From NCBI GenBank assembly GCA_964019425.1, contig OZ025806.1, positions 62,001 through 126,000 of the forward strand: a stretch of DNA of 64,000 nt, given 5' to 3'. The notes under the pieces were generated by a model. That model saw only the letters and a list, made by a program, of their open reading frames with translations, searched no databases and was not told where the DNA came from. Within the stretch, counting starts at the first letter, position 1, and each line of letters starts with the position of its first letter. Positions 1 through 11,551 of this stretch are shown one piece after another. Position numbers and translations under genes: made by a program. The stretch comes from Flectonema sp. DT1601. Taxonomy: Eukaryota > Euglenozoa > Diplonemea > Diplonemida > Diplonemidae.

Positions 1-3000
1 CCTCGAGAAACTGCTTCCCGTGAACCAGATGTCACCGCTGCCGGTGAGCCCCTTGATCGACCCGATGGCCTCAACGTTCCCCTTGTCAATGGATGTCACG
101 TGATCGACGTCTACTTCCACAGTCTTCGCGTCTTCTCCCCCGTGGTCCGATACGAGCAACCTGTTCCGTCCGTCCACTCCGCAATTCAACGTCAGCTTCG
201 CAACCACCGAACTCAGGTCACCGCGAGGCAACTGTGCGGTGTCCGCATCCGTCTGGGTACCAAGCATCGACCTCGACGAGATCGAGATCGTGTTGTCGCC
301 TATCCCCAACCAAACAGTTGTCGGTATCAACACTCCCTGAACATTGACAATGTCGTCGTGCGTCGTCGTCGTCGCAATATCTTCATTCACCACTCCGCGG
401 GTCGTGATTTCTTCCTTCACCACCCCGCGGGTCAAGTCAACCTCCGATATCTCGAAGTTCAAGAACTCCAAAACCGCTCCGATGGAGGAACCAGCGCCGA
501 TCACCTTCGTCTGCGTCATGATGCATGCTTGGTTGTTGCAATCACCGGTCATGTGCAGTGTGTCATACCCGGCCCCGGAATCAACTGTTGTGAAACCGTC
601 ATCTTGAGAAATTGTCAAAGCGTCATTCCCATCACCCAATGAGAGCACGCTGTAGTAACTCATGCCAATCAACGTCACGTCGTCAACGAAGTCACCTCCG
701 GTCAGAAGGAATCGAGGAGCTCCTTTCAAAACTGTGAAACTGTTCGCGTGGTTCTCGGGTAACATTATCGTCACCTCCCCGACAACCGACGCGAATCCCG
801 GAAGCGCCACGCCCGAACCCGTTAGCCCCGTCAGCAAGCTCTGCTTAAACGACCCCGACACACCCGTCGTCCCTTCGGTGTTGTCCGCCACCAGGTTCAC
901 ATTGGAAACGTCTCCGTGCAGGCTCACCAATCCACGGACCCTCTGAGTGTTCCGATTCTTCCCGAGCTTCACGTATTCCGTACTCGAAGTGGAGTAGACA
1001 TTGATAGGGATGTTCGAATCTTCGATGATTACGTTCTCGCTCTGTATTTGAGCCAATCTAATTGTCATCTCGTGAATTTGACTGAAGGTCAAAGCCCTGG
1101 ACGAAACCGCAGGATTGAGCCCCAATACCGACTCCTCGCCGAAGGGATTCTTCCCGACGACGATGTCTCCCCCTTCGTTGGCTGAATGAATTACGAGTTG
1201 CGTCCGGAAGCTTCCCTGAATCTTCATTTCTCCGATGTCCCCGTTCGAGTAGATCTCGACAATCACCGGAACCACACTGTTGATGGTGAGGTCGAGCTTT
1301 GTGTTCTCAGGCAACCCAGTGATTACCAGAGGCGCAGGGTTACTACCATGACCGCAAGTCAGTGTTAAATGAGCAGTGTCGACCAACACCAAGCTATCCG
1401 ATCCGAAACCCGAGAAACCACTTTTTTCAATTCTTCCCGAACAGGTGTTGTAGGAAAAAGTTTTGTCAGACCTCGCTGGAGGCAGATCTTCTTGAACCTG
1501 TCGGATGCCAGTGAACCCCGCTCCGTTTTTGATTTCTGCCGGTGAGTTTTTGAAGTCTCTGTTCCACTTTCCCTCGTTGATGTTATCCCCAACAGTGTTG
1601 GCGTCGTCTATGAAGTCGTCCAGGAACTCGTGCGCCTTTTCAGCAACAGCAGTCATCTTTTCAACGGCCTCCTTGTGAAGAGAATCGGTGGCGGCATTGA
1701 TCTCGTCAACCTTGTCGAGGTTCACGGTACGCGCTTGAGATATCACCTCACAGACTCCGTCGAAACTCCATCTCTGTACTCGCAAAATCAGAACTTCGTA
1801 CGGAATCGATTCGTCGTCTGAGGAATACGTTGGGGGAGAGCAAGAGATAGCATTCGATGGAGTACCCGCAGGGCATCTCAGCATCTGTGTCTTCGGTGGG
1901 CATTGGGAGACCAAGTCCGACACATCACTCACCTTCCCCATGATGTTTCGATCAATATTTTTCCTTGCTTTCTTCAAGAACGCTTCTTTCTTTTTCTTGT
2001 CGGCGTCCGAGCAGATTCTAAACTTCGTAACCAACTCTTTTAAGCATTTCGCGAATTTAGAAGCCAGACCACTGATGTGATCTGCGAATTCCGACATCGC
2101 TGCGAGCGCCTTCTTGGCAGCAGCGCCAACAGCTTTAGCGACTTCACCAGCCAACGCGACGATCGCTCCCGATATGTTCTCCGTCATTGAGAAGTCCAAG
2201 GAGAACTTCTTTTTGTTGATCCCAACTGTGGCTGATACAGTCCAAGTTATTAACTTGAGGTCAGTCGTTGCAGAAAATGTTATCTCCGACTTCGAAACCT
2301 TGAGCGTAATCTTCACGGAGACAAACATCCTCACCGAAACCTTGGCGGAGAGAGTGAATGAGGAACCGCTGAGCTCGACACTGATTTGGTTGATTTTCAC
2401 AATCCCCACGTTAAAATTTTTAATCGAAACCGCAAGTTCCGGTGCCGAGAGAACAGCCACACCCCTGCTGCTCTCATCATCGAGTTTTGCGATTTCACGA
2501 TCAGAAGTGGATCCGTACTTGAGCTTGATAGTTGCCTCCGGGTTGACGATTCCCTTGAAGAAACTCAAGCTCACATCAAACTCTACATACACTCCTCTGA
2601 TTGAGGTCTTCAGAACTGCTTTGATGTCGGCGCTGATGTGCAAAGCAGGGATTTCTGCCTTTCCCACAAGGGAGAAATCGAGCTTCGGATTGATGGCACG
2701 GACCCCCAGATCAAGAGTTGCGTCGATGGTGAGCACATTCGCAATACTGAGGTGTCCAGAAGCCGACAGGTCGACTCCAGTATATGCGCTGCCCGCAACC
2801 GAGAAGTCCATGATATTCTGTGAGCCGAAAATGTTGCGAATCGATCCCGAAGCTTGCACACCCGACAGCAAACCAGCACTGAAGAACGCTTTGCAATCCG
2901 GATCAGTTGCCGACGGACACTTGCCGTCGAACTTCGAGTTCCACGACACTTCTAAGTTTCCCAAAAATCCCGGAAGAGTGAACGCGTCGGCGATCGATCC

Positions 3001-6000
3001 GGGAGGCTTGCCGACCAGCACCTCAACAAAATTCATGGCAATGTTCATCATACTTTCCAATGACATGCTACTGACTCGCACATCTATTCTGGTCGAAGGC
3101 ACATCAAACACGTCATAAAACAAATCAACAGACGCGTGAATGCACTTACTCGAAACCTTGTCCCACACACCACTGGAAGAGTCGTAGCAGTTATTCTTGT
3201 ACCCAAGATGGATGCTTCCTGAGATTTCAATGTACGTTGGGACTAAGGTATTTAAGTTCAGTCCAACGCCAACCACCGGGTCTTCCAGAGTCACAGGGAG
3301 TCCCAACAGAGATTCAATCACTCCAAAATACGCCAGCCTTCCCCGCACTTCCACACCACCCGGCAAGAAAGTCACTCGAAGAGCACCCTCGACCGTGAAC
3401 TCCTGCCTGCTTGCCCTGTTGCAGTTCTTCAGACAGATCGTCAGCGGAAGGTACACAGATCCGATCGCCCCATCAGGAAGCGCATGCCCCAAACTCACAA
3501 CCATTCCACGCTCACCATCAGCCGATGCGATTGAGAAACCATCCGAAACCTTCACCGGTGGGGTCTTCAAGTCAGCGAAAGTTGCCACCCGGGCCGCGGA
3601 AATCTGGGCTTCGAACGCCAAACGCCAACCGTCTCCGAAGAGCGCGTTCGTGAACGGGACGTCACTTACAACTCGAACAATAACTTCATTCGGTGAAAAT
3701 GTCAAATACACTTTCGCATTCGTAAGTCCGAAATCCTTTATCTCATCAGGAAGTGGTATCAATCCATCTAAAGTAGCTGACACTAATCCAGACAACGTCA
3801 CTTCCACTTCATCAGCCAATGCAGTTACTCCATCCGCCGAAACACACGCCAAGGGGTAGAAGTCTCCATAAATAGCATCTCGACTACTCGGCTTCACACT
3901 AGTACTCTCCGGATATCCATTACATTCACCAAAGCAAAGTGTAGTGTGAGTGTTTAGAAGTACTGCAGTATCCACTAGTAAGTCAATTGCATCCTCCGTG
4001 ATCGCTAACTCTGCAGCACTCCTCTCGGCAACTGCATCGCTCTGCACTTCAATGCCTCTTTCCGCAGTACAGCTACTATCAAAAGAGCCACCGAAATTAT
4101 CGTAAATGGCAATGGCTGGGTAGGCTTGCCAGAAACTGTTTCCAATAGTAAGCTGAATTAACAACCAAGTCTTGAATCCAAACCTGGGAGTTTTCGGTTC
4201 AGGAGTTATGAGTTCAGGAGTTTGCTGTTTAGGAATTTTATCATCGGTCTTTTTCTCTTTCTGTTTTTTTTATTTTTAGTTATGAAAGTAAGTTCTATTA
4301 ATTGTCAGATAATTTAATCCTTCTTACTGGGTCTTTCAAAGAAAACTACAAACATAACAAAAATAAAATAAAAGTCATACAAAAGCAAGTTCCTTCACAA
4401 AATTCAACTGCAACACCTTTAATTCAACACCAACAAGTTTTAATGATTTGAACCAACCAATCGGATTATCTGTGACGCATTCTAAGCCGGTGTTCGCGAA
4501 CACAAGTGTGACCGAATCAAACACATTATTGTCCTCCACAAATTTGAGTGTTCGGCCCCAATAACTGTTTTTCTTCTTTTGTTCCCGTTCTTCCTCCTCT
4601 AGTTCCAGTTTTTCCCCGTTTTTTATCTGTTTTCTCCCATCTCGTTCCTGTTCTTCCCCTTCTTTTATCAGGCTTTCCCCATCTCGTTCCTGTTCTTCCC
4701 CTTTTTTTTTTTGGCTTCTCCCATCTCGTTCCTGTTGTTCCCCTTTTTTTATCAGGCTTTCCCCATCTCGTTCCTGTTGTTCCCCTTTTTTTATCAGGGT
4801 TTTCCCATCTAGTTCCTGTTGTTCCCCTTTCTTTATCAGGCTTCTCCCATCTCGTTCCTGTTGTTCCCCCCGTATCAGGTCCCCTTCTTTTTTAGTTTTT
4901 CCTCCCTTTTCTATCAAGTCACCCCCATCTTCTTGCATTTTTCCCCCATCTAGTTTCTTTTTTTCCCCGTCGTTTATCTTCTGTTTCCCGTCTTTTATCT
5001 CTTTTTCCCCTTCTTTTTTATTTTTTCCTCCCTTTTCTATCAAGTCATCCCCATCTTCTTGCATTTTTCCCCCCTCTAGTTTCTTTTTTTCCCCTTCTTT
5101 TTTATTTTTTCCTCCCTTTTCTATCAAGTCACCCCCATCTTCTACTTCTTTTCTCCCATCACTTATTTTTTCTCCAAAGTATCTGTCTCGAGCTTTACCA
5201 ATCTCCATAAACGCATCCCTCTTGAAGTCAATGTTGAGAGCTGATCCTCCGAAGTTGCTGGGGTCCCACATGAACCCCAGAGAGAACGATGGGCTAAGTA
5301 GCCCTTTCGCAAAGTCTTTTTTAAATTCCTTCTCCTTAATTCCCTTCTTAATATTCCTTAAACGCTCTTTCACCTTTGCGAAAAAGCTTTTCTTTGGAGG
5401 TTTTTCTTCCGGAAGTTTAGGCGTTAGTTTGTCTGCTACAAAGTCACTAGCAATCGAAGTAATATTAGTCGCAAGTCCCATACCAAAAAACACGTCCCCA
5501 GCCTCGCAATTGTCGGCACCCCCCAGATGAAGGGAAAAGTCAAAGTACTTTAGGATTTCCCAGTCGAGAGCTGCATAAACGAGGGGATGTTTTGGGTTGT
5601 TGTATTTGCCATCCCACTCAGGAATATCTTTGCAGATTTTTCTACTTCCACTACTTCCACTACTTCCACTGTCTTTGTTACTAGAATTTTCCAATACCTG
5701 ACTCATTCTGTGAAATACCTGTTCCTCAGTCGACATTGTCTTCGGGCCATTACCCAACGAAGTGAATTCCGTGTCCGTACATCTGTCTTCAAACAATGCT
5801 GCTATAGCTAATGCTTGATCTGTTAACTTAGTAATCTCACCCATGAATGGAGGATCTAAATCATCAAGCAAATCAAATGCATCAGCGAGGACTTCAGAGA
5901 TTGGTTCTGCGTACTGACTGATGTTTAGAACTTCAGTCACACCACTCCGGTCAACTAAATCAGTCACCGATTGGATCATAACATCCTTCATTATCTCTGC

Positions 6001-6120
6001 CATGCTATCCTTTATGGAACCCTCCGACTGACTGTCGATAGTCTTCTTACTCTCAGCTACCCCAACAGCACCCAACAGGCAGATGGAGCAGCTGATTAGC
6101 TGCGTGACGCCGCGTAACAT
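1..6120 (-). CDS. Very large secreted repeat protein, two exons seen, C-terminus beyond the left edge
   Basis: Exon 1 is 6120-4381 (580 codons). A 120 nt GT-AG intron (4380-4261) follows. Exon 2 starts at 4260 and stays open to base 1 (1420 codons, checked codon by codon), so at least 2000 residues are visible. The start has a hydrophobic signal peptide (LISCSICLLGAVGVAES). Residues about 310-540 are a highly charged heptad repeat with Gly at every seventh place. Exon 2 is beta-rich with scattered Cys. Near the left edge it carries acidic Gly/Asn/Asp motifs such as GDGNDALTIS and DSGAGYDTLHM, which resemble calcium-binding RTX-type turns of bacterial surface proteins. Function is unknown; a secreted or cell-surface role is inferred from the signal peptide. 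Exon 2 below about 3700 is visibly GC-richer, with more biased codons, than exon 1. Confidence 0.85.
4600..5160 (-). repeat. Coding heptad repeat (Gly every 7 residues)
   Basis: Inside exon 1 of the large secreted protein, units such as DGDDLIE, KGGKNKK, DGEKKKL and DGGKMQE follow one another. They pass into a 14-residue unit of the form GEQQERDGRSLIKK (42 bp) repeated about six times. The pattern Asp/Glu/Lys-Gly plus a hydrophobic residue every seven residues recalls the xGxxxL heptads of bacterial YhgE/Pip and MMPL-type proteins. This is similarity of pattern only. Confidence 0.85.
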
Positions 6121-6616
6121 TTTGAAGAGGCTTCTCTTCTTTTCTTATTTTGTGTTGGATGTGATTTAAGATAAAAATCTGTGGAAATGTTGCGTAATAA
6201 TCCTGGTAGTACTCCGTAACACTTTATGATTAATATTACCATCGTAGTCATCCATATCTGCATAACCGAAGGGAGAGTTAATGAACTGAAAAGCTGCTAT
6301 TGCAAAAAGGGGGCCAAAAACCCCCCGAAAATGGTGAAAAACGCTATGACAAATTGTGCCAAATCGTCAGATGGTCGCGATATTTTGTATCCTGAGTGGG
6401 ACGGAGAGATCAAAACATTCTTTAAGAAAGCATTCGATTCTAGAGCACTCCACACGTGTTAAGTGTTTCAATAAGAAACAGAGCTGGACGTATACTGGTG
6501 TATTTTAATTATTACGACTTTGCCAAGTTTCACTGGCTGATGTCCTAATGTTTGTCTACTGAAGGGGGTGGAATATTAATATCGTACCACAGGATAATCT
6601 TGAATCCTTCACTAAA

Positions 6617-6760
6617 AGAAAACCATTCAGATAAAGCCATATATTTCATTGATCGCAGACAGTAATACCGACAACACATAACATTTTGACATAATAAATA
6701 AAACAGCTCTTAATCTGAATAGTTTCTTCTCCGACTTCGTCGGTGCAAAAAGAAAAAAAA
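6617..6760 (+). repeat. Dispersed repeat family A, copy 1
   Basis: Starts ACCATTCAGATAAAGCC, has ATACCGACA in the middle, then CAGCTCTTAATCTGAATAG, then the hairpin CCGACTTCGTCGG, then an A-rich tail. ATTCAGAT and ATCTGAAT are perfect inverted repeats about 85 nt apart, so the unit can fold back. Four other copies are in the window, all in this orientation. Confidence 0.8.
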
Positions 6761-7060
6761 TGTATTTACACGCTAGTAGTCATAAAAAGAAATGACTTAA
6801 CTAAAACGAGTGTCGTGGACATTTTTTGGTGACCAAAGACAATGCTCGAATATCAATGTGAGAGACCTGTATGTTGCTAAGACGGTAACGATTGTGCACT
6901 AGAGAGCATTAGAAAGTTTTCATAACAACAGCAGACGATATCTCCATATGAAGGATACCATCACAAGGTAATCAGGTATACCAATGCGCTCTCTTAACAA
7001 CAAGAAGTACAAGTCACAACTGACATTTTGACAGGTACTGGCTTTGGTGATAATATTAAT

Positions 7061-7096
7061 TTTTCGCTTTCGCTTTCGCTTTCGCTTTCGTTTCGT
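7061..7096. repeat. (TTTCGC)n hexamer microsatellite
   Basis: About five tandem TTTCGC units followed by a pure T-run. It lies in the spacer downstream of the 5-phosphatase gene. Confidence 0.9.
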
Positions 7097-7491
7097 TTTT
7101 TTTTTTTTTTTTTTTTTTAAAAAAACAAATAACAAGTTAAGTAATACCAGTCAAGGCATAATTAACTAATGACACAAAGTGATACTTTTTTAACTTAACC
7201 CTAAAGAAACTAACCAATTAGACTTCTCAGTCTCCCCATCAATGTGGCGCCAAAGAAAGATCGAAGTGAACGTAGCGGAGTGGATGATGGTTCGTAAAAG
7301 ATTTTTTTTTTTTTTTTTTTTTTTCCCCTTCTTCCCGTTTTTTTTTTTTTTTTTTTTTTTTTTTTGAGATATTATTAAGTACTCGCAATACAATCCAAAA
7401 ACTAACTTGAGGAGATACCATTTCGGTGAGTACTTTAAGAAAGTACTCAATTCCAAATCTACTCGCATGATCCTTCTTAATAGAAACACCA

Positions 7492-9000
7492 CTAAGAAGT
7501 AATCGCGAATAGAGCGAATACCTGCCTGTGATCTGTGTGTAGTGTGGTCACTGAATAATCAAGACATATAACACCAACTGACACCATTTCTTTAGGAACA
7601 TCTGGAGCAGAAGATGGAGCAGTTGGAAGTGGATGTTCAGAGTCTGGATACTCTGGAATGGGTCTCACAAATAACGGAGGAGGTCTCCACATTCTGAGGA
7701 CAGCAGTCGGTTTGTAGTCCCTAGAATAGTACAACACTCTGTCTGTGAAACTTGGAAGATGATGAGCTTCCGTCTTAATGTTATAAAAGTCAAGTGTTTT
7801 TGACGACACATCCATCGTCAGATGTAATTTGTACGTCGGATAAAATAATATGTCAGCTTCATGAAATTCCTGAAAAGCTCCTTCACTGCCGTCTTTAGTG
7901 CGAGCCTCACTTAACTGGTCGTAAGATTGAATTGCTTTTGAAACATTTTTATTTAAAGCTGAAAGAATACCTTCCGTAGCAGTTCCTTTAGAGAATGAAC
8001 CTCCTTTCATTCGGTAGTTTAAATCTCCAGTAAAAAATACATAAGAATGTTCTAAAATAGTTATAGGGCTGGAATCGAACTTGCACTGCTCAAGAATGTG
8101 TCGGTACATAGCATTTCTTTTATCATTTCCTTCTGGGTGAGCTGCTAAGTGGCTTCCAATGAAACAAATTGATTTACTTTGAAAATCTAGTCGGATACAA
8201 ACAGCTCCCTTATTGCCAGCTGTGGCTAATCCTCTGAGAACTTTTCCTCTCCAAAATGTAATTGCACAATTTTCAACTTTCCCTTGAGATGATTTCTTAA
8301 CCCACAACAATATTTGAACGGAAGCCTCGTGACCTGAAGAGATTAGTTGGTATTCAGGTATCAGGCTCGTGAGGTAATCTTGCCAGGCAGCTGCCTTTTT
8401 CGTATTCTTTTCATCAGAAATAACCGCATCGGAGGCAATGCCAGACACCGACATGTCAACCTCCTGCAAAGAAACACAAATCAGTTCCGGTTCATCCAAC
8501 TTTGACTTAATCCATGATGTGGCTGCCACATTATTTTTTCCTGTTAGCCAAGAGGTCATTTCCTTGTTATAAGCAGAGAAACTCAGAGGTTCGATCCCCG
8601 CAACGTTCCATGTCGCACATCTAATTATGGGAGTTGTTTCTGATAATGTTAGTTTTTGTGATTTTGTTTCTACTCTTGATTTGCAGGATTCAACTGATTT
8701 CTTCAGGACGCGTGACCATTCTGCAGCTTCTTCATTGGTCTTACCAGTTAATATGTATTTATGTGGTAGAGTCTTGCCAGATAACGTTAATGCTTTCCCC
8801 GACTGTTCTATTAGTTGAACGTCAGCCAAGCAGATGCATCCAGCGAAGCTTTGAGGATCGTCTCCATTACGGATTCCAGGTTTCTCTTTGTAATAATATA
8901 ATTCTCTCCCACGAAGGTCAAACCAGCGAGTTTGATTTCTTCTAATTACAGATCCGCCCATCTTCGATAGGAAACCAGATTTCTGTACTGGCGTATCCAT
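7492..9000 (-). CDS. PH-domain inositol polyphosphate 5-phosphatase
   Basis: Single exon, 502 residues, ATG start at 9000. Residues about 5-110 form a PH domain (GFLSKMGG, TRWFDLRGRELYYY, WSRVLKKS), which would bind phosphoinositide membranes. Residues about 125-500 are a complete 5-phosphatase domain of the endonuclease/exonuclease/phosphatase fold. Its motifs appear in the usual order: WNVAG, SLQEVD, GNKGAV, SHLAAH, GDLNYR, PTYK, PSFTDRVL and the final DHRQV. The enzyme would remove the 5-phosphate of PI(4,5)P2, PI(3,4,5)P3 or soluble inositol phosphates. An N-terminal PH domain differs from plain OCRL or synaptojanin and is nearer INPP5-like types. Family assignment is firm; the preferred substrate is not known. 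Confidence 0.93.
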   Translation of the reverse strand: MDTPVQKSGFLSKMGGSVIRRNQTRWFDLRGRELYYYKEKPGIRNGDDPQSFAGCICLADVQLIEQSGKALTLSGKTLPHKYILTGKTNEEAAEWSRVLKKSVESCKSRVETKSQKLTLSETTPIIRCATWNVAGIEPLSFSAYNKEMTSWLTGKNNVAATSWIKSKLDEPELICVSLQEVDMSVSGIASDAVISDEKNTKKAAAWQDYLTSLIPEYQLISSGHEASVQILLWVKKSSQGKVENCAITFWRGKVLRGLATAGNKGAVCIRLDFQSKSICFIGSHLAAHPEGNDKRNAMYRHILEQCKFDSSPITILEHSYVFFTGDLNYRMKGGSFSKGTATEGILSALNKNVSKAIQSYDQLSEARTKDGSEGAFQEFHEADILFYPTYKLHLTMDVSSKTLDFYNIKTEAHHLPSFTDRVLYYSRDYKPTAVLRMWRPPPLFVRPIPEYPDSEHPLPTAPSSAPDVPKEMVSVGVICLDYSVTTLHTDHRQVFALFAITS

Positions 9001-10691
9001 ATTGTAATTACCTTGTGTAGTAGAGTAGAGGTATTGGTAGCTGGCTGTGTGTGTTTTGTTAATACGGTCTACTTGTTCTCATATTTAGTTGTAACTGGAT
9101 GGCTAAAGTATTTAATAATTTTCTATAAAATTGAACTATAGATTTCTTCTTGAGCAGCATGTGGAGACTCGGAAGTCAAAAAAAGAAAGTGAGACACCTC
9201 ACAAACGAACCCGTTTGTATTGGCAAAACCTAAAGCAAAAAAAAAAAAAAAAAGAAAGAAAGAAAAAAAAGAAGAAGAAGAAGAAGAAGAAGAAGAAGAA
9301 AAACAAAAACATGATGCAGGGGGGTGAGCGTAGTGGGATTTTTTTTTTTTTTTTTTCCAATCTTTTTTTTTTTTTTTTGCACACGAAATCCATTGTTCGG
9401 ATCCGCTGTGAAAAACTACAAAGATAAAGATTGTGCGTGCCGTTAGGATGAGTCTGACAACATAAAATGAACATGACCCCACATCTGTGAGATAATTTTT
9501 TTTCCTTTCATGCGTTGTACCTCAATCATAAGCGAGGAAGCAATTGCACCTTTTCAAACTTGAGAAAGCTTCGCTCAGTTTTTTGTTATTACATACAAAA
9601 GTGACGATGCATGCTCATAAAACATACTAAAAAAGAGGGTTATTGGTTTAATATACTTGTATCAAAAAAGTTAATGCAATTATGATACAGTAAAAAATAG
9701 TTTAAAGTAGGTAAACACAAGCAAGTGTCAAGCAACAGAGACCCAACACTGCAGTAGTATGGATAAAATAAAAAGATTGTGATGCAAGAAACAAATTGCA
9801 GAAAAACCAAAAATAGATAACACTTTGATTAGGAACTGCTGCACGGTGATTACAAAAAAAAAAAAAAAGAAGAAAAAAAAGGTGGGGAAAAAAGAACATA
9901 GTTTTTTTTTTTTTTTTTTTTCGGTAAATTAATTTCGTTCGGTTCCTTTTCTTTTTTTAAAAAAAGAAAAAAAAAAAAGCAACGTGCTGATTAACAATAA
10001 TCTCTCTCTCCCTTTTTTTTTTTTTTTTTTTTTTTTTGTCTTACATCTTTATTTCAACATTTACAGCTCCAAGGAGGAAATGCCTAATATAAAAATATAA
10101 AAGAAATAAATGGAAAGATAAAGGGTGGGAAAATTGCTAGTCAGTGCAAAAAAAACACACACACAAACAGACCAAAAAAGGAAATCAAAAAAATCGAAAA
10201 CATTCAAAAGGACCAGCCTTAGCACACGTGTTTTTCATTTTTTTTAAAGACAGCTCGCATTCAAGAGAGAAAACAACAACAAAAAAAAAAATTAAAAAGG
10301 GAACAGAATAAATGTGATGAGGACTACAGTTCGATTTAAAAAAGAAATGTCGCAAAAGCTTTTTTTATTGTTGTTAAGAAGTAGTCCATATTCATTCAGG
10401 AGATTACTTTTTTGGACACAAAAATCAACTGAAACCTTTCTTGAATAATATACAGCCAACAAGGAGACAGTGCAACCTACGAAATTCTCTCTTCACAATT
10501 GTTTCCATTTTAAAGAAGAAGAAAAAAAAAATAAGACCTCCGCTTCGTACAGCAACTTTCACTTGATGCTTGTTGCTGGGGTTTCAATATATTTTTATGT
10601 AAAAAAAAAAAAAAACTTAAAAAAAGCGGCCTCTTAGCACCCAGTTTATTTGTTTATTTTATTTTTTTTTTTTTTTTCGTCGCTCGTACTG

Positions 10692-10722
<31 letters not shown>

Positions 10723-11511
10723 AGACTTAACAAAAAATGGGTAATCTTTTAATAGGACTGTGGAAACAAAATAGAGTTCGCTGCCCAACACTCCCCCAGT
10801 CGCTCTTATGATGCTTTTGCAAGAAAAACGGGGGGGGAGCGGGATAAAAAAAGAATTGGCTTTAACTTAAACTATACAGAACACAGTAGTATAACTATAA
10901 CACTAATCGATGTTTCACAAAACTGACATTGAGACATTTCGCCTCATCACACTAATGACCCGTAGTTACAGTCAGTGAATATGCACATCAGAAACATACA
11001 CAACATTGGTTCTGCTACCAGGTGCACCCCCTTCTAGAATATTAGGCACCCCGACAATTGTCTAGTCTACTTTCTGTGACATCGACGTATAGAAATGTTG
11101 TGTTCATGTTGGTACACAAAACCGTAAAACTATGAAAGCAAAAGGAGGTTTGCGTGTGCTGCCAAAAACCTTTTCAGCTTTTACAATACTTGTTAGATGG
11201 AGAGAAAAAGAAATTTAAAAAAAAAAAGAAGCAACAATAAAATAAGTTTTACTTTTTCTGGACTGTGACGCTGCATTGAACAGATAGGAAAGAGTCCGCA
11301 ATTTTTTTTTTTTTAAAAGAAAAGAACAGAAGGGGAAGGAAGAAATTGGGAGAGAAGGAGCGCTCATTCACTACCTTGCCGGAAGCGAGAACCACACAAC
11401 CGAAACACGGCACGAATGAGCTTGTTTTTCGTTTGTACTTTTATATGTGTTTTTTTTCTTTCTTTTTTTTTTCTTAGTTTTTTTTCCACTTAAACTTGAG
11501 GAGAAGAAAAA

Positions 11512-11551
<40 letters not shown>

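Larger units (their letters stand above)
6121..7491. other. Spacer with one dispersed-repeat copy and a hexamer microsatellite
   Basis: No supported gene. It holds repeat family A copy 1 (6617-6760), a (TTTCGC)n hexamer run at 7061-7096 that passes into a T-run, and T-runs at 7302-7365. A plus-strand ORF at 6226-6462 has no recognisable content. Confidence 0.6.

Noticed and set aside
2114-3859. Plus-strand ORFs of 334 and 220 residues
   Set aside because: They are antisense shadows of the minus-strand exon, which is open for 1420 codons and translates to better protein-like sequence continuous with exon 1.
6226-6462. Plus-strand ORF of 78 residues with YPEWDGEIKTF
   Set aside because: It has an ATG but no family, no splice-acceptor-like leader and opposite orientation to all genes; too short to support.
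8585-8605. B-box-like GGTTCGATCCCC
   Set aside because: It lies inside the 5-phosphatase coding region and no tRNA fold surrounds it.
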